From the NCBI GenBank assembly GCA_018815245.1, contig JAHIXK010000017.1, forward strand, positions 272,328 to 336,327: DNA of 64,000 nt, read 5' to 3'. Source of the DNA: Gammaproteobacteria bacterium (GTDB lineage Bacteria; Pseudomonadota; Gammaproteobacteria; Burkholderiales; Burkholderiaceae_B). Positions 56,964 to 64,000 of this stretch are shown one piece after another. The stretch's first letter is position 1. Each line of letters opens with the position of its first letter. Both the position numbers and the translations under genes were made by a program. A model generated the notes under the pieces. The model was not told where the DNA came from, searched no databases, and was given only the letters and a program-made list of their open reading frames with translations.

Positions 56964-57668
56964 ATGAATAGAAAAGCACTTGTGCTGTTTTCTGGCGGGC
57001 AAGACAGCACAGTTTGCCTGGCATGGGCATTGTCCAAATTCGACCATGTTGAAACCATCGGGTTTGACTATGGCCAACGCCACCGCATTGAACTGGAATG
57101 TCGCCTGACCGTGCTTGACCGCCTGCGCGAACAGTTTCCCGAGTGGGCAGCCAAGCTGGGCGAAGACCGTGTTATCGACCTAAGCTGGCTGGGGCAAATT
57201 TCCGATTGCGCGCTGACGGAAGAACGAGAAATCGAATTGAATGAAACGGGTTTACCCAATACCTTCGTGCCGGGCCGCAATCTCGTGTTCTTTTTGATTT
57301 CATCGGCTGTGGCCTATCGCCGGGGTTTGGCTACCTTGGTGGGCGGCATGTGCCAAACTGATTTCTCAGGCTACCCGGATTGCCGCGAAGACACATTAAA
57401 GGCCCTGCAGGTGGCCACCAACCTGGGCATGGCCAGCGCGTTTCGCTTTGAAACACCGCTGATGTGGATCGACAAAACCGAAACTTTCCAGCTGGGCGAA
57501 CAATTGGGCGGCAAGAAGTTGCTTGAAATTATTGTTCGCGACACCCACACCTGCTACACCGGCGACCGCACACACAAACATGACTGGGGTTTAGGGTGCG
57601 GTGAATGCCCAGCCTGCGATTTGCGCAAGCGTGGGTGGAAAAACTACATTTCACAGCAGAATCAATAG
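56964..57668 (+). CDS. queC: 7-cyano-7-deazaguanine synthase
   Basis: 234 residues. It converts 7-carboxy-7-deazaguanine to preQ0 in queuosine synthesis, with ATP and ammonia. The PP-loop motif [16 protein letters not shown] is at the N-terminus, the [11 protein letters not shown] and [12 protein letters not shown] segments are typical, and zinc ligands lie in the C-terminal [16 protein letters not shown]. No preQ1 riboswitch fold is evident upstream. Start ATG at 56964, 48 bases after a terminator. Confidence 0.96.
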   Translation: MNRKALVLFSGGQDSTVCLAWALSKFDHVETIGFDYGQRHRIELECRLTVLDRLREQFPEWAAKLGEDRVIDLSWLGQISDCALTEEREIELNETGLPNTFVPGRNLVFFLISSAVAYRRGLATLVGGMCQTDFSGYPDCREDTLKALQVATNLGMASAFRFETPLMWIDKTETFQLGEQLGGKKLLEIIVRDTHTCYTGDRTHKHDWGLGCGECPACDLRKRGWKNYISQQNQ

Positions 57669-57770
57669 CTTGAAACATAAAAAGCCAACGAGCCGGAAAA
57701 CCGCAACAGGCTTGGGTTTGCACATTTTTTAGGCACATGGAAAATAAATGAAGTTATTTTTCAAAAACAT

Positions 57771-57798
57771 TTGACACAAAATTTTTTCTTGCTATAAT
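57771..57798 (+). promoter_or_regulatory. Sigma-70 promoter of the tRNA cluster
   Basis: Perfect TTGACA (57771-57776) and TATAAT (57793-57798) boxes with a 16-base spacer, followed by tRNA-Gly starting 33 bases further. Confidence 0.92.
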
Positions 57799-57831
57799 TT
57801 CGTTCTCTCAACGACGACACGTTGTTGAAAT

Positions 57832-57907
<76 letters not shown>

Positions 57908-57974
57908 AATTCCTAAGGGGAAGTGCTACACTTCCCCTTTTCTTTGCCCGCCACATTTTTGGCGGAACACCCTT

Positions 57975-58048
57975 GGCGGGGTGGCAGAGTGGTCATGCAG
58001 CGGACTGCAACTCCGTGTACGCCGGTTCGATTCCGACCCCCGCCTCCA
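57975..58048 (+). tRNA. tRNA-Cys (GCA)
   Basis: 74 bases with CCA encoded. Acceptor GGCGGGG/CCCCGCC, anticodon loop CTGCAAC with GCA, T-loop GTTCGATT. Confidence 0.95.
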
Positions 58049-58064
58049 AGTTTTTTACCCATCT

Positions 58065-58157
58065 GCCCGGGTGGTGAAATTGGTAGACACAACGGACTTA
58101 AAATCCGTCGCTTACCGTAAAAGGGGCGTACCGGTTCAAGTCCGGTCCCGGGCACCA
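58065..58157 (+). tRNA. tRNA-Leu (UAA), island attachment site
   Basis: 93 bases with a long class II variable arm and CCA encoded. Acceptor GCCCGGG/CCCGGGC, anticodon loop CTTAAAA. Its last 17 bases are repeated at 63478-63494, so this gene is the integration target of the island that follows. The tRNA itself remains intact. Confidence 0.95.
58141..58157 (+). repeat. Attachment-type direct repeat, left copy (tRNA-Leu 3' end)
   Basis: TCCGGTCCCGGGCACCA, 17 bases, identical to 63478-63494 in the same orientation. Confidence 0.9.
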
Positions 58158-58164
58158 ACCACTT

Positions 58165-58479
58165 TTATGCACGAATATAAACCCATCCAGCCTGTTGCAT
58201 CCGTGCGATTTCAAGTACAGCGGCACCGGGAAGAACATGAAGCGGCGTCCTGCTTTCCCTGTTCGTCCCGAGCAAGGTAACGGGGCACAACCAGGTCAAG
58301 GCATCCAGTTCTTCAGCATCAGCATCCAATACTGCGGCAACTGCTTGTGCATTCACCACGATTCGGACTTGCGCATTGGGCGCTTCGCGCATCACATTGA
58401 TTGCATTGTTGCGTGCTCGTCCCAACGCGGCGGGCGTCGGGGCATGAAGGATTATCTTCAGGGTCATATCGTCGGCCAT
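58165..58479 (-). CDS. DsrE-like protein
   Basis: About 104 residues. LKIILHAPTPAALGRARNNAINVM, then VRIVVNAQAVAAVLDA and the C-terminal VLPGAAVLEIARMQQAGWVYIRA match small DsrE/DsrF-like proteins that often accompany thiol-redox genes. One Cys lies in LTWLCPVTLLG. Role in sulfur or persulfide handling is inferred from the family. ATG at 58479 lies 8 bases after dsbG; a GTG at 58518 would overlap dsbG. Last gene of the island operon. Confidence 0.72.
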   Translation of the reverse strand: MADDMTLKIILHAPTPAALGRARNNAINVMREAPNAQVRIVVNAQAVAAVLDADAEELDALTWLCPVTLLGTNRESRTPLHVLPGAAVLEIARMQQAGWVYIRA

Positions 58480-58486
58480 TCCGAAA

Positions 58487-59260
58487 TCAACGTGGGCCCA
58501 GTACTTCGGCCAGCTCACCCCGCTGCGGCATGCCGCCGTATTTTTGGATCAACCCCTTTTCATCCCGAACAATGATTCCGGGCGTACCCCGGAACCCTTG
58601 GGAAAGCATAAGCCTCTGGTTGTCATCGAGGATCTTTTGCACATCGTCCGGAACACTGTCAGTCGGCTTTATTCCACCCTGATCGTACTTGATTTCGTTT
58701 TCCTGCAACGCAGCCGATGGATCTGACGCACCGAGAATTGCCGCTGCTTTGGTCGGGCTGTCCTCTTTGATGATTCCAACCAACAGGTGCCGCAACTGAA
58801 CTTTCCCTGCATCCACCCAAGGACGCGAAGCCGTCCAGAACTGGTGACAATAAGGACAATTTGCATCTGTGAAGACATAAACAACGCGCGGCGCATCGGC
58901 CTTACCATCCAACACCCACTTGGCCGACTCCAATTCCGCCCAGCTCTGGTCGCGGATCGGCTGCACAACTAAACTCTGCAGTGTCTGTTCGTCAATAGGC
59001 TCAGCCTTGGCATTCAGGCGTGTACCCACAATTGCATTGCCATTAGCCAAAACATAGACAGCGATTGGCCTGTCACCTGCAACACTGGCGAAGGCACGCA
59101 GTCCCCCTTCAACTTGAAACTCATTTTTGACGATGAGGCCTTGCTCTTCCAGTGCCTTGACAACTGGCGGAATGTCCGCATTTTCCACCTGACTGCAACT
59201 CGCCATTAATAACAACGATGCAACCGCTATGAATTGGAAAGATACACCTTGTGTAAACAT
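58487..59260 (-). CDS. dsbG: Thiol:disulfide interchange protein DsbG/DsbC-type
   Basis: 257 residues. The N-terminus is a signal sequence with a lipobox-like LLLMASC, so it may be a lipoprotein in the periplasm. The thioredoxin-fold active site CPYC lies in FTDANCPYCHQFW, and the cis-Pro loop is GFRGTPGIIV. DsbG/DsbC reduce or isomerise non-native disulfides or sulfenic acids and are kept reduced by DsbD, encoded in the same operon. ATG at 59260 has AAGGG 6 bases upstream; an ATG at 59266 is too close to it. Confidence 0.9.
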   Translation of the reverse strand: MFTQGVSFQFIAVASLLLMASCSQVENADIPPVVKALEEQGLIVKNEFQVEGGLRAFASVAGDRPIAVYVLANGNAIVGTRLNAKAEPIDEQTLQSLVVQPIRDQSWAELESAKWVLDGKADAPRVVYVFTDANCPYCHQFWTASRPWVDAGKVQLRHLLVGIIKEDSPTKAAAILGASDPSAALQENEIKYDQGGIKPTDSVPDDVQKILDDNQRLMLSQGFRGTPGIIVRDEKGLIQKYGGMPQRGELAEVLGPR

Positions 59261-59287
59261 AATCATCCCTTGTGTGAATTGAGTTTA

Positions 59288-59491
59288 TTAGTTTTCAAAC
59301 AGACCAAAATGACGCAACATCTTGTCCGTAAGGCTGGGCAAGGTGATTTCTCCCAAATGCAAGTACACCAAACGGCCCTGCGTATCAAAAACAAACAATG
59401 TTGGGAAAGGCACCCTGGGCCCGCTTAAGCACTGGGATTTCGCAGCGACAACCAAAACCACATGGATGGAGGCTGGGCCGATACCGATCAT
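59288..59491 (-). pseudogene. TlpA/redoxin-like gene remnant
   Basis: 67 codons starting with an ATGA overlap of the dsbD stop. The C-terminal part, VPFPTLFVFDTQGRLVYLHLGEITLPSL, is a convincing end of a TlpA-like thioredoxin (cis-Pro loop and following strand). The CxxC active site and most of the fold are absent, and only about 20 residues replace them, so an internal deletion is likely. In related clusters a complete TlpA-like gene sits between dsbD and dsbG. It may still be translated but cannot be an active thioredoxin. Confidence 0.65.
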
Positions 59492-61287
59492 GGAACACCT
59501 GCGCTGTCCAAGCGTTCAAGGAATGCTTGTGCACCGATCTCACCGACCACGCGCAGATCACGTTGTTCCTTGCCATCGGGCCCCACCAATATTAGCGTTG
59601 GCGGGCCCATGACACCCCAGTGTTTCAGCAGCGCCTGATCGATCGCGTCATTTCGCGTGACGTCCGGACGGACAATCTGCACGCGCGCCAGCCGCGCGGC
59701 GACTTCTGGATCGCTGAATACATTGTGCTCAATCACTTTGCAACTAACACACCAGTCAGCGTAAAAATCGATCAGCGTCCACTGGTCGCGTATAGCCGCT
59801 TGCGCCAAGCGATCATTCACGTCAGCAACCGATTTGGCCTGGACGTAGGCAACCTCTTTCGTTGTCATAGTATTAGCCTGTGCAACACGCAGATGTGCAA
59901 GGGGCATCAAGATCGAGTCGCCCCCGGACGCAGCCCCCACGAGCATAAAGACGGACCACAGACCAGCCAGCAACGCACCTGAGCGCAAGGTCCACACCAA
60001 ACGATGTTTCGCCCCCACGGCTTGTGCCCAGGCAATGAGCCCCACCGCCACCAATAAAACCCAGACACCCCAAAGCACCAAGCTGACAGTACCAGGCAGA
60101 AATCGCGCCAGCATCATCACCGCCATCCCCAGCATGATGTATCCAAAAGCAAAGCGTACCCTGTCCATCCATGCGCCTGGCTTGGGCAGTACACGGGCGC
60201 CAAACACTGCGATCACCAACAGCGGCAGACCCATGCCCAGACCCAGCGCAAACAGGGCCAACCCGCCTTGCAGCGCACTGCCTGTTTGTCCGATGTACAG
60301 CAATGCGCCCGCTAAGGGCGCAGTCATGCAAGGACCAACCAGCAAAGCCGATAGAAAACCCAGCGCAGCTGCACCCGTTATACTTCCGCCGGAAGCCGCC
60401 CGTCCTTTGGGCTGAAGGCGGTTCATCAGAGCGGATGGCAAACGCAACTCAAACAGGCCAAACAGCGAGCTGGCCAGAACAAGGAATAGACCGGCGAGAG
60501 CACCGAGCAGCCATGGCGACTGCAGCGTTGCTTGAAGGTTGGCGCCAGCAAGCCCGGCCACCACCCCGACTGCCGCATAGGTACCCGCCATCGCCAGGAT
60601 GTACGACAAAGACAAAACAAAAGCCCGGCGAGGCTTGGCCTGGCTGCCCACTACCATGCTGGAAACAATGGGAATCATCGGCAATGTACATGGCGTAAAA
60701 GCCAGCAAAAGGCCGAACCCGAAGAACAGCACCGTGCCAGCGACAGTCCCCAGCGCAGCAAGTCTCTGTGCTGCCTCCTGATCCTCACCAACACTGGGTT
60801 CAATACCGGCACCCAAGGCCGATTCTGGCTGGGATGCCCCAGCCACGCTGATTTGTACGGTCTGAGGTGGATAGCAGATACCGGCCTGCGCGCACCCCTG
60901 CCAATGCAGTGTCAGCGGGCCAGAATCTGCGGCGGGGAAACGCAGACGAGCGCTGTCACCTGTGTAGATTTCCGTGTCACCAAAAAACTCGTCGTGTTTA
61001 GCCTTTCCGGAAGGGAGATCCAGGTTGACTTCATTTCCCTGCCCATCGACCAACTTCAACGAATGACGGTATACATAATAGCGATCGGCAATATGCCCTT
61101 GCACTACATAATCATCGCCTTGTTGTTGTGCTTCCTTTAGAGTAAAAACATTCTCGGCATCCAGAAATTCGGGCTCAGTATTCGAGGAGAAAAGACCGCC
61201 GCCAGCCCACACACTCCCAATGGCAAAACAGCACAAGACAATAGCCGCACGGGCGATCCGGTAGACAGACAAGCTCAACTCCCACAA
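59488..61287 (-). CDS. dsbD: Thiol:disulfide interchange protein DsbD
   Basis: Up to 599 residues in three parts: signal peptide and N-terminal periplasmic domain with cysteines in WQGCAQAGICYPP, eight-helix membrane domain with cysteines in AFTPCTLPMIP and LVGPCMTAPLAG, and C-terminal thioredoxin domain with DFYADWCVSCKVIEH near residue 512. All six redox cysteines are present. It carries electrons from cytoplasmic thioredoxin to periplasmic partners, here DsbG. The TTG at 61287 is the longest start; a TTG six codons in, with GGGAG upstream, is an alternative. Confidence 0.95.
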   Translation of the reverse strand: MWELSLSVYRIARAAIVLCCFAIGSVWAGGGLFSSNTEPEFLDAENVFTLKEAQQQGDDYVVQGHIADRYYVYRHSLKLVDGQGNEVNLDLPSGKAKHDEFFGDTEIYTGDSARLRFPAADSGPLTLHWQGCAQAGICYPPQTVQISVAGASQPESALGAGIEPSVGEDQEAAQRLAALGTVAGTVLFFGFGLLLAFTPCTLPMIPIVSSMVVGSQAKPRRAFVLSLSYILAMAGTYAAVGVVAGLAGANLQATLQSPWLLGALAGLFLVLASSLFGLFELRLPSALMNRLQPKGRAASGGSITGAAALGFLSALLVGPCMTAPLAGALLYIGQTGSALQGGLALFALGLGMGLPLLVIAVFGARVLPKPGAWMDRVRFAFGYIMLGMAVMMLARFLPGTVSLVLWGVWVLLVAVGLIAWAQAVGAKHRLVWTLRSGALLAGLWSVFMLVGAASGGDSILMPLAHLRVAQANTMTTKEVAYVQAKSVADVNDRLAQAAIRDQWTLIDFYADWCVSCKVIEHNVFSDPEVAARLARVQIVRPDVTRNDAIDQALLKHWGVMGPPTLILVGPDGKEQRDLRVVGEIGAQAFLERLDSAGVP

Positions 61288-61339
61288 ATGATTTCCTTGA
61301 ATAATGCATTTGCAGGATTAAGAGGGGATTAAGACAAAT

Positions 61340-62698
61340 TCAACTCTGCTCTGCCTCCACGGCAATGCAAAGCACCAGTCGAGCCTCAAGGCCTCCGTCA
61401 TTGCGCTTAAGAAGCTCAAATGTCCCGCCATGTCGGCGTGCAATTGCATCAACAATCGATAGCCCTAAACCGGAACCAGGTATTTTTGAGTTTCCGCGCC
61501 AGAACCGGTTAACAGCCTGACGTCGTTCTTCCGCGTTCAGGTTGGTGCCTTCATCCACTATGCTGATGTGCATGGTGCCCGCACTTTGTGGTGCAATGAG
61601 AACAAATATTGGTGTGTTGGCTGGCGCATAGCGCATTGCGTTGTCAATCAAATTCTGGATGGCAGCAAGCAAAAGGGGGTACGCAACGCGCACGGGGCGG
61701 GACTCCTCTGCCCCGTGCACGGATACCCGGCTTAATAACTCGCCGAAAATGGGTTGCAATGCCTCCACTGCAGCGCGCACCGCATCAACCGGGTCGCTAA
61801 TTTCCATCTCGACAGGCTGGCCTTCCAGCCGTGCCAACTCCAGCAAGCGCTGAAGGATATTCTGCAATTGCAGCACGCCTTGATCTGCTTTAACCAGCGA
61901 GGCTTCAAGGGTTGCTGCTTCTTCGGGCCGTTGAGACGCAAGTTTTGCGACTTGAATGTGAGTCTTCACGCCCGTAAGCGGCGTACGCAGTTCATGTGCA
62001 GCACTGTCGGTGAAACGACGTTCTCTCACAATTGCCGCCTGCACTCTTTCCAGGAGTTGCTCGATAGTCTGCAAGAGCGGGCGCAGCTCAACAGGGGCCT
62101 TCACTTCTGGCAAGGAACTGTCGTCACCCGGGCGACGGCTGGCCAAAAGGTCGCGGATGCGCTCCAGAGGCGCCAATCCATGAGTGACGCCAAACCACAC
62201 CAGCAAGAGACTCCCGAACAGTGCCACCACAAATGGCACCCCAGCCGACAGGAGCAGTTCTTTGAGCAATGCCTCGCGGGCATCTATGCTGTCTGCTGTA
62301 GCGATCTGAATATTGCCTTGTCGCAAAACATAAGTGCGCCACCGCTTGTTGCCATACTCATGGGTACCAAAGCCCGGATCGACGCGAGTCAAATTAGGGC
62401 TACCCGCCGTACGGGCAAGGGTCTGGATCATGACGTTGCTACGCACAAGGCTCACCTCGCAAGCCACACCATCACGCGCCACAACATCCAGCGGTGTATT
62501 CCCAGATGCGCTGATGTCTTGTGGTTCCGGAAACTGGGCCACCAGGCCAGCCACCATCCGGGCAGAGGCAGCCAGCCGATTGTCCAGCGCGTCGCGCAAA
62601 GACTGACGTGCATCCATGAACATCCAACCTGCGACAGCAGCCCACAACACGGTGAGTGAAACACCAATAATCAGCAAAAGCCGCAGGCGAAGACTCAT
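61340..62698 (-). CDS. Sensor histidine kinase
   Basis: 452 residues. Two transmembrane helices (about 7-28 and 148-171) flank a periplasmic sensor part with one Cys. A HAMP-like linker follows. The H-box is RFTDSAAHELRTPLTG with His235; the N-box NLIDNAMRYAP and G-box GSGLGLSIVDAIARRHGG are intact. QseC/TctE-like layout. Its ATG overlaps the response regulator's stop by 4 bases. It stands 52 bases ahead of dsbD, so it may sense envelope redox state or a metal and drive this operon. Confidence 0.93.
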   Translation of the reverse strand: MSLRLRLLLIIGVSLTVLWAAVAGWMFMDARQSLRDALDNRLAASARMVAGLVAQFPEPQDISASGNTPLDVVARDGVACEVSLVRSNVMIQTLARTAGSPNLTRVDPGFGTHEYGNKRWRTYVLRQGNIQIATADSIDAREALLKELLLSAGVPFVVALFGSLLLVWFGVTHGLAPLERIRDLLASRRPGDDSSLPEVKAPVELRPLLQTIEQLLERVQAAIVRERRFTDSAAHELRTPLTGVKTHIQVAKLASQRPEEAATLEASLVKADQGVLQLQNILQRLLELARLEGQPVEMEISDPVDAVRAAVEALQPIFGELLSRVSVHGAEESRPVRVAYPLLLAAIQNLIDNAMRYAPANTPIFVLIAPQSAGTMHISIVDEGTNLNAEERRQAVNRFWRGNSKIPGSGLGLSIVDAIARRHGGTFELLKRNDGGLEARLVLCIAVEAEQS

Positions 62699-63372
62699 AA
62701 CCCTTCCAATTTCCCGGCCGGACCAAGCCTGTAACCCAGCCCACGCACCGTTTCCACAATATTGTTTCCAAGCTTGCGCCGCAAATGATAAATATGGACG
62801 TTGATTGCATTGCTTTCCACGTTCTGCTCGTAGCCATACACACTATCGCAAAGCTGCTCCGTAGTTAGAATGGCGCGAGGGTTCTGCAACAATGCGCGCA
62901 ACAGCGAAAGTTCGCGACGGGCCAGTGTTATTGGTCTACCGGCGAGACACACCTCGCCCGTTGACGCACAAAAGGTCAATTCCCCATGAGCCATAGAGTC
63001 TTTGCTCCGGCCCGCGATCCTGCGCGTCAGGACGTGTAAGCGAGCCAGCAACTCATCAAGATCAAAAGGTTTGATCAAGTAATCGTCGCCCCCCCCGAGG
63101 AGTCCGTCCACGCGATGATTCAGTGCGTCACGGGCAGTCAGGATTAAGACGGGGATGTTTCGGCCCTGATCGCGCCACCGGCGCAGTAACTTCATGCCGT
63201 CTTCGTCGGGCAGCCCCAAATCAAGAATGCATACATCAAAATGCGATGTTGCCAAGGCTGCATCCGCATGACTGGCTGTGTCAACATGATCCAGCGTGAG
63301 CCCGTGCAGCCTCAACCCGGTTGCAATACCGTTGGCCACCAATGGATCATCCTCGGCAAGCAAAACATGCAT
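62695..63372 (-). CDS. OmpR-family response regulator
   Basis: 225 residues. Receiver domain with acidic pocket LLAEDDP, phosphoacceptor Asp51 (CILDLGLPDEDG) and switch Lys in YLIKPFDLDEL; C-terminal winged helix (LARRELSLLRALLQNPRAILTTEQL, then NVHIYHLRRKLG). QseB/PmrA-like. AGGAGG precedes the ATG at 63372. First gene of the island operon; its promoter should lie in the 105 bases before the right repeat. Confidence 0.95.
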   Translation of the reverse strand: MHVLLAEDDPLVANGIATGLRLHGLTLDHVDTASHADAALATSHFDVCILDLGLPDEDGMKLLRRWRDQGRNIPVLILTARDALNHRVDGLLGGGDDYLIKPFDLDELLARLHVLTRRIAGRSKDSMAHGELTFCASTGEVCLAGRPITLARRELSLLRALLQNPRAILTTEQLCDSVYGYEQNVESNAINVHIYHLRRKLGNNIVETVRGLGYRLGPAGKLEGL

Positions 63373-63477
63373 TTCATCCTCCTTTCCTCGTGGCGCTGAA
63401 CGACCGACCTAATCATATTGCAATCAATAAATCTCTGAAAGCCAATAAAATCGCAGCGTCCCGACGCACTTACCGAT

Positions 63478-63494
63478 TCCGGTCCCGGGCACCA
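63478..63494 (+). repeat. Attachment-type direct repeat, right copy
   Basis: TCCGGTCCCGGGCACCA, exactly the last 17 bases of tRNA-Leu at 58141-58157. No other tRNA structure precedes it, so it is a tRNA 3'-end fragment of the kind left by site-specific integration. Confidence 0.9.
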
Positions 63495-63503
63495 CAAACA
63501 CGG

Positions 63504-63908
63504 TCAGACATCTCCATACCCTTTTCTGAAAGGGCTTACCTTAAGCGCCTGACAAAAATGCTCGAACAAACTGTGTGCTTGCGAAGGCGTCAATCCATCC
63601 AGTGAAGCAACCGAATTGTCAGACGCATGCTTCTCTAAAACACCCAGAAACTTCGTCAAAGCAATTTCATTGTGAATATTGACAAGTCTTGTGGTCATAA
63701 AATTCTCGGCAATGATCTTCCCGCGAAAATTAATCAGCATCTGCTGCTTTGACACAGGAAAAGATGATGGCACATGGCCCACAATCCGCTGCGGGCGGCC
63801 CGCTTCTCGTCGATCAAAAGGCTTGGCTGCCCCAGGCGAATAATCAGCATGGCGCGATTTTCCAACGGACGAAAAGGGATTTAGAGCAGGCTCCGGAAAT
63901 TCGGACAT
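63504..63908 (-). CDS. Uncharacterised protein
   Basis: 134 residues from ATG at 63908 (MSEFPEPALN). No family recognised. The N-terminal 50 residues are low-complexity and the rest is helical (NEIALTKFLGVLEKHASDN, then LTPSQAHSLFEHFCQALKVSP). The frame continues to 63947, but that part runs toward the insertion sequence. The IS may have cut off its promoter. Confidence 0.5.
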   Translation of the reverse strand: MSEFPEPALNPFSSVGKSRHADYSPGAAKPFDRREAGRPQRIVGHVPSSFPVSKQQMLINFRGKIIAENFMTTRLVNIHNEIALTKFLGVLEKHASDNSVASLDGLTPSQAHSLFEHFCQALKVSPFRKGYGDV

Positions 63909-63970
63909 ATGGATAGAAGATGACAGCTCTGCTTTTTGGGTCAACAATGTTGGCCAGGAAAGGAGAAATC

Positions 63971-64000
63971 ATGAGTCGCAGACCACGCAGAAACCACTCG
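63971..64000 (+). mobile_element. Start of an IS3-family transposase OrfA (cut by window end)
   Basis: AGGAG precedes an ATG that opens MSRRPRRNHS, the typical beginning of IS3-family OrfA proteins (IS150-like group) of Burkholderiales. Only 10 codons are in the window. The left terminal repeat should lie between about 63935 and 63960 but I cannot fix it. Confidence 0.6.

Larger units (their letters stand above)
58158..63494. mobile_element. Putative integrase-less genomic island at tRNA-Leu
   Basis: About 5.3 kb between the tRNA-Leu 3' end and a second copy of its last 17 bases. All genes inside point the same way and form one functional group (two-component system, DsbD, TlpA remnant, DsbG, DsrE-like). 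No integrase, excisionase or transfer gene is visible within it, so it may be a remnant, or be mobilised by an integrase elsewhere. An IS3-type element begins 0.5 kb beyond the right repeat. Confidence 0.7.

Noticed and set aside
58158..63494. Prophage
   Set aside because: No phage structural, lysis, replication or integrase genes are present; all genes are redox or signalling functions.

Overview
The window looks like a chromosomal segment of a betaproteobacterium, order Burkholderiales (a Limnobacter-like organism is my best guess, from memory of gene content only). The basis is the sdhCDAB-sdhE-gltA block with a GntR gene beside mdh, the PrpR/prpBC-acnD-prpF methylcitrate operon, a DUF2863 gene next to acnA, coexisting AcnA, AcnB and AcnD, and ZapE behind the 2-oxoglutarate dehydrogenase genes.

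Layout. 0.2-1.3 kb: a RES/Xre-type toxin-antitoxin pair. 1.5-43.6 kb: an unusually dense central-carbon region with sucA-sucB-lpd-zapE, a divergent Cache/CheW-type sensory protein, sdhCDAB-sdhE-gltA, a GntR regulator, mdh, a CitE-like lyase, a short housekeeping stretch (lipoprotein, AsmA-like protein, rlmF, two small membrane proteins, arfB), then prpR and the divergent sigma-54-type prpBC-acnD-prpF operon, an amidase, acnB, an AraC regulator with a divergent lipoprotein hydrolase, a di-iron membrane hydroxylase, a DUF2863 protein and acnA. 43.7-47.4 kb: a pyruvyl-transferase-like gene and a divergent Fe(III)-type ABC importer (permease and ATPase, no binding protein). 47.4-56.9 kb: a type I secretion locus in which an ECF sigma factor, a putative anti-sigma protein, an ABC exporter, a membrane-fusion protein and a TolC-like protein run as one operon, followed on the same strand by two acidic, cysteine-poor or repeat-bearing proteins likely to be its cargo, with a divergent LuxR/NarL-type regulator. 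57.0-58.2 kb: queC and a tRNA-Gly, tRNA-Cys, tRNA-Leu cluster with a strong promoter. 58.2-63.5 kb: a compact island between the 3' end of tRNA-Leu and a second copy of that 3' end, carrying an OmpR-type two-component system, dsbD, a degraded TlpA-like gene, dsbG and a DsrE-like gene in one direction. The window ends in an uncharacterised gene and the first codons of an IS3-type transposase.

How the genes work together. Citrate synthase, aconitases, 2-oxoglutarate dehydrogenase, succinate dehydrogenase and malate dehydrogenase lie within about 42 kb, with the methylcitrate cycle (PrpC, AcnD/PrpF, PrpB) feeding succinate and pyruvate into the same pathway. A 20/23-matching sequence upstream of mdh/gntR and of acnB points to a shared regulator, possibly the GntR protein. 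The two most interesting accessory systems are the secretion locus with its own ECF sigma module and the integrase-less tRNA-Leu island with an extracytoplasmic thiol-redox operon.
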